The translations under genes and the position numbers were made by a program. A stretch of DNA of 64,000 bases from Ophioderma brevispina (Eukaryota; Echinodermata; Ophiuroidea; Amphilepidida; Ophiodermatidae): the NCBI GenBank assembly GCA_023653785.1, contig JAMKCH010001655.1, positions 1 through 64,000 of the forward strand, in the 5' to 3' direction. The notes under the pieces were generated by a model that worked only from the letters and a program-made list of their open reading frames with translations, was not told the origin of the DNA and made no database searches. Position 1 is the first letter of the stretch. Each line of letters begins with the position of its first letter. Below, in pieces: positions 25,643-38,160 of this stretch.

Positions 25643-26127
25643 CACTTAAGTGCACAAGGTCTTCAGCACTACCCCCCTCTGAAAACCACTTTGCCGTTGG
25701 AATGTTTTTATCAAAACTCCGGTCACTGATGGGGTACATCAACATAACCACATAACAGGAAAAACAATGAAAACCGGCTGTACAAATTCAAAATGGCGGT
25801 CCAAAAACCGATTTTTTTTTTTATGACGCGCAGTAATTTCTCCCGCCCAAAAATAAAAAAATGCTTTCTCGAAGGATTTTCTTCCATAAAATTGTGGCTC
25901 ATAATAGTAGGACATAAATGCAATTACATTGCTCTGAAATTAAAATTAAAAAAGTTGCTCCAGGATTATTTTGAATAGCGCCACCAAAATGCTTCTCTAT
26001 GCTAATTAGTATGAAAACGACATGGTCGAGTACATAAAATATTGGGCAAATATAATTAAGCGTTAAAACATGGCGCGCGAAAAACCAAATCCTGGGTCCA
26101 CACGGAACCCCCTTATGGACTTAAGTG
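25643..26127. mobile_element. TTAA-flanked element, CACTTAAGTG ends (485 bp)
   Basis: TTAA at 25639-25642 and 26128-26131 flank ends CACTTAAGTGCACAAGG and CCTTATGGACTTAAGTG. The same terminus, often followed by CAAGG and G-runs and then GGGACCCAACC, recurs at 29965, 38799-39453 and 55769-59039. No transposase was recognised. It is a non-autonomous member of a TTAA-targeting DNA transposon family. Confidence 0.8.
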
Positions 26128-26131
26128 TTAA

Positions 26132-27250
26132 CGATTAAATCAAACGATCGCTTGCACATGTTTTCTTCAAAGGACTGTATTTTGAATTTTTGTAATATTG
26201 TCTGCAAGATGTAACTCGAAAAAATACTGATTGCATTGGCTATATAAAGACTAGAAGCACTAATGTTGAATGGTTTAGTCTAAGTGGGTCAGGTCCTTTA
26301 GACCTGTAAAAATAACGTCTCGTTGTAATTTCTACATTTGATCTCTTTCCTTTGAAAGCACTGTTACCAAAGGCTATTATTCGATTGAAATGTTAGTAGT
26401 TAATATATATCAGTACTTAAATCTATGCTGTAGATTTGATATAAATGTATGTATGCAAGTTTGAAATAAATCATTTGAGAGATTGTAGGATGATTCGCAC
26501 ATGTATATAAATAAAGCGTGTTTATGTCAATGTAAAAAATAAAGAATGATGTAAGAGAATCGGGTTAAGAAGTGTACATTAGCTGAGTCTTATAAGTATT
26601 TAATTCTGAAACAAGTGTTGTTGCTTGCCTTTCAAAAGATAACATAAATATAGTCTGCAACGATAACGTTTAAGACTATATTTATAGAGGTATTTTGGCA
26701 ATGTTATTCTATCCAGTAAAAACAACATTTTAAGCTGCAACTCTGCAATGGTTGCGCTTTAGAAAAAGCCTTTCGTAAAAATTAAAATTTATAATAATAA
26801 TAATAACAATAATAATAATAATGTATTTAAATGTACTTAATTTATGCAATCAAACTAAATGTAAATTGTATAAATAAGCAAAATTAAAAAATCATATCTT
26901 CATAAATAAAATAAATTAATTTTATTAATTTACTACGTGCGCATGTAATTATAGAAAAGAAGTTCTAAATATTAAGATTTGTTTAAATATATTCTTTAAA
27001 TTTGACCATCATACTTGTAATACAATGTTGAAAATAGTGCCAGCGAACATTTTGAAACCAAACAAATCGATTATGTAAGAATTTCCAAAGTGAAAATAAA
27101 GAGATTAGTAAATTATATCAGTTGTACTAAATTCCAATGTAATCGAAAATGTATGACCTTTTAAACAATTGATTTACTTTTTGTTAAAATAAATTTGCTC
27201 TCCAAAGAAGGCAAAACATGCAGTTAGCATGAACTACAGAGCTGCTGTAA
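26132..27250. other. No gene seen; AT-rich, short (AAT)n
   Basis: Very AT-rich. An (ATA/AAT)n tract lies at about 26789-26822. Nothing else is supported. Confidence 0.45.
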
Positions 27251-27252
27251 TA

Positions 27253-27427
27253 GACCGTATTCAATAGCCAGCCATGTTGGTGGACAAGATAGACGCATTC
27301 CAGTACTACAATACATTCACCTGTCAATGATCACTGTGCAATCGCTAAACATGGATCAATTGACAGCTTAATGTATTGTAGTCCTGGAATGTATGCATCT
27401 TGTCCACCAACTGGTATTGATACGGTC
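27253..27427. mobile_element. TA-flanked palindromic MITE (175 bp)
   Basis: TA flanks 27253 (GACCGTATTCAATAGCCAG) and 27427 (…TATTGATACGGTC). Long arms pair through GGTGGACAAGAT...GCATTCCAG.ACTACAATACATT and its complement, leaving a ~50-bp centre. TA duplication is typical of Tc1/mariner-type MITEs (family knowledge). Confidence 0.75.
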
Positions 27428-28114
27428 TATACAGCAATCGACGCTTCCCAAACATTTTCCGGCGTTCAAAGGCAACGGAATGGTATTAATCACTCATATT
27501 AATGTAGTGTAAAAAAAAAATCAATTATACTCTTTGAGAAAGTAGATGATAACAAATAATATAAGGTTAGCCTTAGATAAGTTACCATTTGAAACCTATT
27601 ATTGTTGTCGTCTTTGACGTTTGGTATTACAATGCGACTTCGTAGCAGAAACGAGTCTATGGGGTTGTTAGCCTCACGCTTCTCCTGTGATGAAATGCAT
27701 TATGTGTCAATCACAACTGATTTACGTTGTCATTGGCGTAAGGTAGGACAAGGCAGTTGTGCTTATTTGAAGTTGTGCTTCAGCAAGCCAGATGTGATTA
27801 AAATATTATTAACAGCGCAACTTCTGTCGATAAGTTATATATGTCTCTCTAACAACATTGTTTAATGTTAAAGCTTGTCAACGACGTCATTGACCGACCA
27901 CGTGCCAAAAAATAACGCACTCAAATGAACGCACGGTACTCACATGGCCAATGAGAAAACTTGCATCTTACAAGAAAGAAAGAAATAAAGAGAGGACTCT
28001 TTATTTTTAGAAAAAAAAGAGAAAATTATTTGTTTGTCTTAAACACCCTGTTTACATTTCAATAAAACACAAACAGACAGTTTTTGTTCTGAAATGAATA
28101 GTGTGATTGCAGTA

Positions 28115-28120
28115 TTTATT
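28115..28120 (-). terminator. Polyadenylation signal AATAAA (minus strand)
   Basis: On the minus strand AATAAA occurs about 150 nt past the stop codon at 28268, consistent with a short 3' UTR for the terminal exon. Confidence 0.4.
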
Positions 28121-28267
28121 TTGTCTCATTCAATGTGTTACCTTGTTTTGAACTACGGCCTAAATAATCGCCACACAAAGAATATGACAGAAAATACATT
28201 TATAAAGTTGTTTGACCGAGTGTCCATTAGCTTACCTAACTACTGCAGCTGCAAATATATAGTTTCA

Positions 28268-28619
28268 CTATTTTGCAAAATTCCCCGTTGGGATAGGTTC
28301 CCATCCATAGGGACCGTCAGCTCTGTGACGTTCACCGTCTTGGTTTTGGTAGAAAAGGTGGTGATATCTGGTCTCTTTAGCTGTCTCGATGATTTCCGGA
28401 GGGAACACTATTTGTTTGTGTTCCTCATTCATCCAGCAGGAATATCCAGTCATTGCCTTCTTCGGATTGTTGGTTGGCTCTGTCTTAGGAATTGGTAAGA
28501 CTGGATTTCGATAGGCTGTACCATCAGCTGTGCAAAAGGCTATTGTAGAGATGGATTTCAGATTCTCAGGTGCGATGGGTTTATTTTCTGATTTGCCTCT
28601 ACGACGTACCGTACCAGAC
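28268..28619 (-). CDS. 3'-terminal coding exon, 117 codons including stop, unidentified protein
   Basis: Minus strand. An acceptor (CCAATCTCTACAG) ends at 28620. After one base completing a split codon, a single frame stays open for 116 residues to TAG (28268-28270). Recognisable stretches are SGTVRRRGKSENKPIAPENL near the start, YRNPVLPIPKTEP in the middle, MTGYSCWMNEEHKQIVFPPE, and RHRADGPYGWEPIPTGNFAK at the end. The composition is protein-like (Trp, Cys, Pro and aromatics, no low complexity), the strongest coding signal in the window. A 48-nt exon at 28704-28751 joins in phase across an 84-nt intron. The short Pro/Gly/Tyr-rich, non-enzymatic style recalls small axonemal proteins, but that is an impression only. 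It extends the gene toward higher coordinates. Confidence 0.7.
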
Positions 28620-28703
28620 CTGTAGAGATTGGTTTCAGTGTTTGGTCATAGAGCCAGTGTACGTTGTCATGGTAGCTAAGACTCTCTCTCATGGGGGACT
28701 CAC

Positions 28704-28751
28704 AAGTTTCTTACACCGGCATTTTTCAATGTCGGAAAGGTAACAGACCCG
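28704..28751 (-). CDS. Candidate upstream exon of the 28268-28619 gene
   Basis: Minus strand. An acceptor (ACACCTCCTCTAG) precedes 28751 and a strong donor (GTGAGT) follows 28704. The frame GSVTFPTLKNAGVRN is open, and its phase (one leading base, two trailing bases) joins exactly to the terminal exon as ...RN-L-SGTV. The intron is only 84 nt and in that frame contains a stop, so splicing would be required. A 19-C run lies just upstream (28770-28788), which makes the acceptor context odd. No further upstream exon was located. Confidence 0.4.
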
Positions 28752-28769
28752 CTAGAGGAGGTGTAGCGA

Positions 28770-28788
28770 CCCCCCCCCCCCCCCCCCC
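28770..28788. repeat. C19 homopolymer
   Basis: Nineteen consecutive C's. Similar G/C runs occur at about 54357-54372, 54892-54902, 55811-55828 and 59016-59025, the last four inside or at ends of TTAA-type elements. Confidence 0.9.
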
Positions 28789-28789
28789 G

Positions 28790-31549
28790 AACAAAGAAAG
28801 AGAGATGGGCACTCCATTCCTATGTACACAGGTAAGTCCCCTTTAGTTATTGAAAAATTGAACCAAAAATTCTAATATATATTTAAAAGCGGAAAACACA
28901 TTTTCAGCCTCACATCAACTTGCAAATTATATAGGCCACCTTATTGTAAAAAGTGGAAGAATATACCCCCTTCCCACCCCAGGGTTTTCGCTATGGTCCC
29001 TCAAGGTATATATAGAGTAACCAAGATATGCATCACATATACATGTAGGTCAATATCTCATACGAAATTGGAATTCAAATGAACTCGTTACATTACAACA
29101 AAACCTTTTGTCTTCTTTTATTACTGAAATGTTCAATCAAATCTATTGATGCGTTAAGGGAAATAGCATACCAATTTGGTGTAAAACATAATCATGTATA
29201 ATTTTCTCATTGGTAAAAAAGGCAGTTAAAATACATTTTCGTAAGAAAAAATTGTGTTCCAGTTTGTGAATACTCGGCCATGCGAGTGGCGACAGCGATG
29301 ATGTATGGGAACAAATACAATACCTGCGTAAATAGCCTTTGGAGGGAAACGAAATAGATCTTTGTTATCCTTGAAATTATCTCTATAACATTTTAATGAA
29401 TAAAGCTGAATTTTTCAGGAAAAGAGGAGTGCTGCGTTTATTGTGTTGTATTCATAGATTTAATTAATCAGTTTCAAAACCTGAATATTTTTGGCTCACG
29501 CTTTACACTAGAATTAGAATTCCTTCAGACTAGTTTATAATTACAATTTTAATTACAGCGTAATATACAGGCATACGCCTTGAGATCCTCTTTCGGTTGT
29601 ACCTGTTATAAAACAATAACATTAGCGCTTTCATGTTCATCCGAGTGACTGCGTTAGGGGCAAATCACGTGGTTCTGCTTTGCATTTCGGTACTTCTGGT
29701 TTACCCCTTTTCACAGTTACAAAGCGCCTTGCAGCAAAATACAGCATTACGTCATGTTTTATAAGAGATATCGCACGCTCGGTCAGACAGCTAAGTTGGA
29801 AATGGCAAACCGAGCTCTGGGGTCGTAATTATTTTATATTGGTAGTCGCCGGAATGATTCATCTCGTTGTCAATTTTGGTGAAAACAAATGAATGAAATT
29901 ATTTTAATATCTGACATTTCCAAATGACTTGATTACCCTTAAGACTTGTGAATTTTTTGCTTAACACTTAAGTGGACAAGGCGGACCTGCAAAGTCTATG
30001 TTGCCAGTTTTACGACAGACGATTTTATTCCAACTGGTATCCTTGTATTTGTTAAACTTATGAATACTTACCTAGAAAAAAAAATAATTCGTTAATTCCA
30101 TAATTAGTGCGCGTCCTTACGACCCCCGTCCCCCCCCCCCAACGGGAGTGTCAGTATTATTAAAACCAACAAACGGGAAAATATTCTTGTTTAAGTATTT
30201 ACATATTTATATAATTAAACAACAAATAGTAAGATAAAATTAACCCTTTATATACTGATAGCGATCAGTGAGCTTTCGCCATGTCGTCATCCCGCACTGT
30301 ACAAACCTCTGGGAAAGTTGGCCATCAGTCAAAAGCACCTACCAAAATATAATATAGTACAAATGGCAATATTTGTATTAAGTATAGGTAGATTGAACCT
30401 TGTACAGCCTATCTAGAATGGTACAATCGAAAACTGATTTTTGTAATATTAAATCTCAACATAAGTAAGTCGTTTTGTGCATCACATTAACAAAAAAATA
30501 CCAGGCTTTCCAATACTTTGGTTTCATTCCATTTGTTTGTTTCAATCGAGAGATAACTTCAGTTTACTGCGGAACACAAAAAATCGAGTTTGCGCCACTT
30601 TCTGGTTGAGTGAAAATGGTGAAAGAATTAGTTAAACATAAATTATTCACATTTGAACAGATTTGAAATTCTTTAAAAAGGGACAAACTTCATATAGAAA
30701 TTTTAAAAGATTCGAAAGCAGTTACATTATGGTGGAAATTAACTTCAGTAAGTTCTGGCTTTAAGTTAAAATTTATAACATTCGACAGTACATGCCGTAG
30801 TTTGTTAGAAGAGAATCATGACCGTACACGAACCTCCATTCACTTTGATAAGAGAGTTTTTATGGTCTTGAAGTATCATGAAACGCAAAGTCCTACCGAC
30901 ACCTTTATACTTTGCTTCCAAATTAACATTGTTCTCGACTTGAACAATTAGTTAATGCACAAAGATAGTGCAATATTTTAAAACCACTTGTTTTGGATTT
31001 TGAGTGTTTATTTTGGTTGCAATGACATTTAACAGATACCAATTTTGTAATAAATTCCATTCATTGAAACGTGCAATAATATTTTAGAATTTATTAAGTT
31101 GACTATTAAAGCATGTGTCGAAAAAAATAGACTTCCTTTGTGTACTTTAATCTGTGTTTTGTTTCTTTTGCCAAGTTGAAATCTTTTGTGAGCTTCAAGA
31201 CAGCACGGCACAATACAAAATCGATGTTGGTGTATCGCACTAAATCGATTATATCTCTGGATTGACAAAAGCGTATAAGATGAAAAAACACTATTGGGAA
31301 GCCCAGTCCTTGTTCTTTAATATTTATGCCAAGTAAGAATAACTTATTTTGAAATTCTACATCTTACTATTTTTTTTTTCTGATTGTACCATTTTTTTTT
31401 TGAGACAGGCTGTATAACACAAAAAACACACATTTGTTTTCATTCCAAATGTTAGTGCTGAGGCACCAACCAGTTGAGGAGACAGGTACCGGAGCCGAAA
31501 ATAAGTAATTTCATGAACTACACAAGTCAATAATCGATTTTAGCTATGA
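28790..31549. other. No gene seen; solitary TTAA-element end
   Basis: TTAACACTTAAGTGGACAAGG at 29961-29981 is a clear left end of the CACTTAAGTG family, but no matching right end was found downstream. The rest is AT-rich without supported exons. Confidence 0.5.
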
Positions 31550-31551
31550 TA

Positions 31552-32996
31552 GACTGGTTCCATTTCTCAAAAAAGTGCTTCCTACAACATGACGAAGGCA
31601 TTTTGGAGTAAAAGCAATTGGGTTAGTGTTTTTAGATGAAAATTTTATGCTTATTCCAAATTTTCTGGTCGCCAAGCTGAATTTTGAGAGGAAATGTGCC
31701 TAATTAGCATAAATTCAAAATGGCCGCCATTTTAACTTTTTTGTACATAACTCAAGGTCAAGGAATACAATTAGATCATTAGTTATAGCGTAAGGTCAAC
31801 TTAACAGTTAATTTGCATACAAATTCAAAATGGGCTGCCATTTTGACATTTTTGTACATAACTCAAGATTTAAGACTTGTACTTCATAATGGTGTCTATA
31901 CATATGTTTTCAGGTCAAGGAATTAAATTAAATCATTAGTTATGGTCATGCGCCATGAGTTGGGGTATACAAAATGAGGGTGGCGTTACATTTTCACAAA
32001 TATTTTTTAACATTTTATATTGTAGCATAAGAACCAAGTTAGGTATTCAGCTGATTTATATTTCATTTTAAAGGGGAATTTATCTAGCTTTAAAATGGTA
32101 GCAGATTCCATTTTGTGTTATTTTTACTTTTTGAGTTGTCCTTATTTGAGTCAGTCGGGGTCAGAGAGGGTGGTGCCTACGGATGAGGCATGTGTTAAAG
32201 TCTAGGGATTTTTGATATTCGGGGCTTTTGCATTTTTTTTTTTTGGTTTTATATCTTTGTAGTAACCCTGCCATGTATTAAGATAAATAACATCTCATTT
32301 TGTTTGTTATTTATGTGGCATTCATTTTGACTCATACAACAGTTTAAGCTATGATGTTAATTGAAGGTAACAAATTAGACTGCCACAAAATGTTGTACTT
32401 TTGTACATCAAAATTTCACTTTTCCACCCTATATGACACTTGTGGCACCCTATATATGCACATACAAGTTGCATATTTGTCTTCCTTATATTTTTAGCTT
32501 TTATAGGTATCTCAAAAACAATTGATGACTTACTCTCATTTAAGTGTGAAAACGTGTAATATTTGGTAGTTTCAAGCATGTAACACATTTTGCTCCCAAC
32601 GCATGGCGCATGACCTTATACTTATATCATGTTGACAGTTAATTTGCATAAAAATCAAAATGCCACCATGTTAATTTATTCTTATTAATTAGCTCATCTG
32701 CAGAATACCTTCATAACTTAACTGATGATCTAGTTTGTGTCTCCCTCTGACCCTGAAACATTGTAAGACACAAGAATGAATTCTTTACAAACCTTAAAGA
32801 TTGAGTTTATGTAACAAAAAATGTTTAAAAATGGCGGCCATTTTGAATTTATGGCAAATAGGCACACTTTCACTAAAAATTACTTTGGACCGGAAAATTT
32901 GAATCAAGCATAAAATGTTCATATAGAAACACTATTTCAATTGTTTTTACTCAAAAATGCCTTCGACTATTTTTCTCTTTGGAAATGGAACCAGAC
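31552..32996. mobile_element. 1.45-kb foldback element with TA duplication
   Basis: TA at 31550-31551 and 32997-32998 flank ends GACTGGTTCCATTTC / GAAATGGAACCAGAC. The arms pair along most of their length. Paired blocks include the GGCATTTTGGAGTAAAAGCA type, TTTATGCTT, AAAATGGCCGCCATTTT, and ATGCGCCATGAGTTGG (about 31950) with CCAACGCATGGCGCATGACC (about 32598). The whole element is thus one long palindrome with a centre of about 0.5 kb near 32050-32580. No transposase frame was seen. Confidence 0.75.
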
Positions 32997-33018
32997 TAGG
33001 ATTACAAATGTTAATATT

Positions 33019-33204
33019 CCGGTGTGAAAGCAGTAGTATGTCCGGTGGTAGCCATAGTCCGGTGGCTCCATAACGAATAACGGAATAAATCGTGAAACGA
33101 ATGTTGCGTGAAGAGTCAAAACTGAATCGATTGCCCTATTTGTTCACCATTTGTTCCCGGACTATGAAGTACACCGGACAATGGTTTCGTCCTACACACA
33201 CCGG
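33019..33204. mobile_element. CCGGTGTG inverted-repeat MITE, copy 1
   Basis: Ends are CCGGTGTGAAAGCAG and ACACACACCGG. The interior (GCAATCGATTCAGT complement, TTGCGTGAAGAGTCAA) matches the complement of 61716-61889. Repeated GTCCGG/CCGGAC motifs lie near both ends. It sits in the 288-bp gap between two large foldbacks. Confidence 0.75.
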
Positions 33205-33284
33205 CCCCTGGTTTGGTAGAAATCTAGGCCTTTATTTCACCTGATGCTGTCAGCACTATGTATATTTTTTTTGGGTATATAGTA

Positions 33285-34582
33285 GGGTGGGACGAAAAAT
33301 GCTTTTTTTGTTTTTTTCTTTCTCGGATCCCACTTGGAACTCCTGAGGAATTTTCCTTGGGTATATTCTATTGTAAACCTGAAGTATTAGTATATCGGAC
33401 ATGTTTCCCCCAGCAGTAGAATCTCTTTCATTTCCCTGTGACTGACAATACAAAATGTAATTTGACCATATTTTGTAGATTTCTACACCAATCCTAAATC
33501 TCTGAAATACATAACTGCTTTTTACAGAAATCGTTGAAAAGGATATGAATAAATAAATTGGATATCATTCTTTCGTTATCCATTAAAATCATCCTTTATT
33601 GTGACTTTGTCAAGTTCTTTCTTTCAATCTGTTTTACCCCTACACCTCAAACTAAAACTACCTTATTTTATATCATCTATTGCAATATATGAATTTAGCT
33701 CTCATAGAGATACTCTTTTGTTCAAGTGGTTTAAGTTTGCTAACCAAAGGAGAGATTGAACATTGTCTCACAAGGCCAAACTGAATGAAGCTATAAATGC
33801 AGTGAGTAGCTTGAAGGAAAGTGTTCAAATTTTTGCTTTTGTAATTAGGTTCTTTTCTTATTGTAGGGATTGTGGGTGTACTGATATCTATACTATAGAA
33901 TTAAAAGAAACAACTTTTATATGGTTTAAATGGTATCAGAATTTCACCTTTGCATAAAATTTGATTTGGATCCTTGCAATGACCAAATGTACTAAAATGT
34001 TGAATTCATGACACATTCCCGTGATAAATACATAATTTTAACCTGTTAAATATGTACTTTTCATCCTATATAGTCAAAAGTATGAGAAATAAGCCAATTC
34101 TGGGATGCTTGTCTTTCCCCAATCTTTGCATATCTTACCTTTTTGGATTGAAGAAGTTTTTTGAAAATCATCGAACGCAATTTTATACCAAGAAATAATG
34201 TATCTTACTAGAAAGCTATTTTAAAGGTCTAGGGTACAAAATCGCCATTCTCTATATTGCTAGTGGATCAAATTGGTTCCTTTTTGGTCAACTTATTTTG
34301 TTGCTCATAATGAACCTACACCAGTTAATGGACTATCAAGGGGCAACATACCTTTTAATGCATGGTAAATTCAATAATATTACAAAATGTGAGAAAACAT
34401 GCAAAATGTTTTTTTTGTTGTACAGGAGTGTATAAGGGAAACGAGTGGGTGGTATCTACTGCCTAGGGTGCAACGCTTCGAATCTTACTATTTCAGGTTT
34501 AAACAATAGCATAGACCCAATGAAATTTCTCCAGGAGTTTCAAGTTGGATCCCGGAGAAAAAAGGCATTTTTCGTCCAACCC
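33285..34582. mobile_element. 1.3-kb foldback element with TA duplication
   Basis: TA at 33283-33284 and 34583-34584 flank ends GGGTGGGACGAAAAATGC and GCATTTTTCGTCCAACCC. The arms continue to pair through CGGATCCCACTTGGAACTCC / GGAGTTTCAAGTTGGATCC and AAACCTGAAGTATTAG / its complement. The centre (about 33450-34430) is AT-rich and non-coding. Confidence 0.75.
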
Positions 34583-34584
34583 TA

Positions 34585-36017
34585 GTATAGATGGTCCTTG
34601 CCCATTTGAGCCCATTGTTTTTCAAATTCGACAACTATTTTTGCCCGTAATTTCTACGTTGCTTCAGTGGAATTCAAGATTTGATTGCTTCATTATTATG
34701 TCTTATGAGTCTTATGTGTGCGGTATCAATTTCATCATGGGAACATGCTTAAGAGAGTGTGGGCCCATGGACCCCCCTATCCACAAAAAGAGGTAGGAAA
34801 AACAACTGAGGCTAATATATAGTATAGATCAGTATATATAATAATTTTATTTTGATACTCAAATTAGACTCAATACCAAATTTAAATAGACACGATGACA
34901 TATCAAGAAAAAATGCGACCCCTTTTTTTAACACATTTTCTTTTTCAGTATTGAGAATGGTTTCAATGTATTCAATCATATAGTTAATAAGCCCAAACGC
35001 ACGCACTTTATGTCATAAAAAAGAATTGAGTATTTTCCCCGTGTTCTCGAGGGACGATTAGAACAGCATACAAGCGGATAAGGGAAACCCAAATTATTGC
35101 TGCACCGGGTTTACCCCTTCATTAGGGCTAAAGCCACTCAAGACAATAAGGGTATAATGGGTACTATCTATACTGTTACAACAAAAAACAAGAACTTATA
35201 CAACTTGTTTAAAAGTTCAAGCATCAGTTGTTTAAATTTTTAAACAAGATTGGATGACGAACAAGATAAAAAGCAGTTGTTTAAAGATTGCGAGTTGTTT
35301 ATTTTTTTTAAAACTTATACAACCTTGTGTTATAACAACAAACTTAAACAACAGCACTTTCGCTCCCAAATTAATTTTAGAGTTTCATTTTTTGTCACCT
35401 AAAGTCATATCTCGCTCTCTCAACATAGCAATTACGATGCATCATAACTCCTTGTTGCCTAAGGTAGTAATAAGGACATTATAAGGTTCAAAATGATACC
35501 CAACTTCATAGTATGAATTGTTCCATATTTGAGATACAAAAATATAATCGGAATGTATTTGTTGGTAGAAACGCTCAAGTGTTCTATGGATCACAAAGGA
35601 TTAAACAACCCTCTTTTTAAAGAGCAACATTTTAAAAAGTGTTCTAACAGTGTAACATTTAGAGAATAAAAGATGAGATTTGTTGTTTTGGCCATCTTTG
35701 ATGGTGTCATAATGGATGGGCATCCAATATTTGAGTGGTGGATGCCATTCTTATTCAGTAATGTGTAATGTTTGCTTTTTTATCGATATAATTTATTTGT
35801 CAAAAATATTCTTACATCATTCCTTTTTATTCATTTAAATAATCGCACCCCTCTTGAAAACAAATGTTTCAATCCAAGGAACCAAGGTCATCGCGCGGTG
35901 ATCGTCACGTTGCGTAAATTGCATTTGTGTTTACCAACACGACATGCACGACGCAGTATAAACGCGCCGTTTGCGCGTGTCATATATTCGACTACACTAT
36001 CCATCTATTACCCAGTA
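34585..36017. other. No gene seen; AT-rich palindromic patches
   Basis: Around 35200-35360 several TTGTTTAAA/TTTAAACAA half-sites form overlapping small palindromes. No exon is supported. Confidence 0.4.
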
Positions 36018-36023
36018 ATGGAT

Positions 36024-36080
36024 GGGCGGAGCTTTGACCTAAACCAATCAAATTTCTTGTTAACATGATAAACCACGCCC
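36024..36080 (+). promoter_or_regulatory. Possible GC-box/CCAAT promoter-like patch
   Basis: GGGCGG at 36024-36029, ACCAATCA around 36043-36050 and CCACGCCC at 36073-36080 cluster within 60 bp, about 160 bp upstream of the candidate exon at 36242. No TATA box or initiator is evident. Weak; such motifs arise by chance. Confidence 0.2.
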
Positions 36081-36241
36081 ACTGAAGTCCCAGGCTTTCT
36101 GTCTTCTCGGGGCATTATTTATCATCCGTGGAGTTAGTTATTGTATTGAATCCATGGGAAGCAATTTGCATGGATTACCATAACAATTCAGAATGACGTC
36201 TAACACCAGAACACGTCAATGAAGCGGTATGTGCTTCATAG

Positions 36242-36431
36242 AACCGACCTGAGATTCACCAATGTGACAATGGGTTACGAAGAGCGCTGGACAGACACTA
36301 TTCTGGCGCAGAGTGGCACTTTATTAATCGCCATCCGGTGGAAGCTCACATGGTTTCTCGGGCATTCGACTCCATTCAGCGACTTCCAGTAAAACTTTCC
36401 ATGATGCTTGTAAATGCTTCATACAGGAAAG
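36242..36431 (+). CDS. Candidate exon, unidentified
   Basis: After CTTCATAG/AA a single plus frame is open for 63 codons to a possible donor (AAAG/GTCAGA): it starts NRPEIHQCDNGLRRALDRHY and continues EAHMVSRAFDSIQRLPVKLS. The frame directly before is closed by TAG, so the left edge would have to be an acceptor. A minus-strand frame through the same DNA (MKHLQASWKVLLEVAEWSRM…) is also open for about 44 codons, ending in a double stop. Strand and reality are therefore unresolved. Confidence 0.25.
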
Positions 36432-37884
36432 GTCAGAGAAAGTTAAAATGTAAATTGCTATGGTACATCTAAACACTAGCTAACATATCGCGTTCGATTT
36501 TTACCAAACCTGTAATTGTAAGTGTAGATGGAGATATGTTAAGCTAAAAACCTGGTTCCTGGAGAAGCAAACTGTGTGCAACGCTGTCTCTGATATTTTG
36601 GGCAATCGGCTATGGACATTCAAAACATGAAAAAGTTATACAAAAGAAATCAAAACCGAAGTAAACCTTTTAGGATCAAACAAACCCTGTAACTATAAAT
36701 GCTTAAATGATTTAGTTATCTCCTCCCAATCGTTTGGGGGAAATAATTTTTCCAAAACTCAATTGGGGCTTCAGTGGCGCATAACCAACGTAATTCTCTC
36801 GTTAAACCGTTATTTAATGAAATGGCGTATGTTTATTTCAATTATCTTGTTGCAATGCAACACAATAAAATGAAGGAAAACATCCATTCAATCGCGATAG
36901 CAAGGAAGTATCAGGAACCCGTTTATACACATTCCGAAATGAATGAAAATTTAATTTTGGTCAAATTAGTTCATAATTGATCGTTTATTGAAGTAAGAGA
37001 AACATTCCGATAAAAAAACGCCAACGAGAACGAGTATAAAAGAATTTGCGTGTCTATTATAAGGGTTGCTAAACGAGAAGTTGGGGGAAGAAGAGGACAG
37101 TGGTGTACATTGGTGTACATTTAAACACAATTTGACTGATTTTCAAAAATACCCTGTACATTTTACCCACCCCCCCCCACAACCCTTATTTTGCAAAGTT
37201 CCCCACACGAGTTGGACTCAAAAATTATGATTCAGCGCCCTTCAAACTAGAGAAAAAAACCATCTTCAAACTTCTTCCCTTCTTGACTTTACCGAGATAT
37301 TCAAGATGGCGTCCAAGTAAACGCCATAGCTGATAATAATTGAATCAGTACTACTTCAGTAAATATTTATGGGAAGAAAGATCTTACTGGACTCAAGAAT
37401 TCAATTTCTGACACTTATAAAGTCGATCACATACTTGAAGTTCAAAAAGGCTGCCAAAACTGATAATTTTAGAAGAATCAGCACCTTAACAAATGTGTAG
37501 GTATATGTTATTGGACACAATAAACACATTTCTATATTTATTAACAAATATTTCTAATTGTCCTGAAATTTCAGACTTCAAATATATTTGATTACAAAAT
37601 TTTAAATTTGTATTATGTATTTTTAAAGAAATTAACAATTTTGGCTGTCTGACATCATGAGGCAGTTACAAAGCATCATAAATATGTCTATTGTAGCCAA
37701 TAGCAGGTACCAATTATTTTGAAAATTAATTTTATCCAACATTGCTTCTGATTAGAAATATCTGTTTTGGCAAAGTCCATTTTGACATTGGCAGTATGTA
37801 GCGATTTTGAGATTATTATCCCACTGATGGCGTTCACTTTAGACGCATATTGGATATTCGGTAAAGCCATGGCGAGGACCGCGC
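36432..37884. other. No gene seen
   Basis: AT-rich, with a short C-run (about 37153-37162). Nothing is supported. Confidence 0.4.
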
Positions 37885-38160
37885 TGTAAGAAACTGAGTG
37901 TCCCCCCATTCAGATGCGTTTTGCTATGCTGTACCGAGCGACGTATGCCAGCAGCACGATAAAACGGCGTGCCACCTGATAGACGCTGAGGACAACTCTA
38001 TAGTTGACGAGCTTAGGCTGACATATCACACGGCGTGAACTCACAGATTGCAACCTCACTGCGCGACCCCAGCAATACAAGTGGACTGGCCATTGGCCCC
38101 CGTTTGGCTGAGCCGACATTACTCACCGTTACACCGGACACTGTATTTACTGACACCGCC
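37885..38160. mobile_element. Diverged relative of the 4785-5085 element
   Basis: AGAAACTGAGTGTCC at 37889 and GGACACTGTATTTACTGACACC at about 38133 reproduce the inverted pair of the 4785-5085 element. The interior is GC-richer and gives several short open frames that should not be read as exons. Confidence 0.45.

Noticed and set aside
28094..28498. 134-codon open frame on the plus strand
   Set aside because: It is the antisense shadow of the minus-strand terminal exon 28268-28619, which has splice and polyadenylation support.
37913..38036. Plus-strand open stretch after CCCCCCATTCAG resembling a terminal exon
   Set aside because: It is interior to an inverted-repeat element related to 4785-5085; no independent support.
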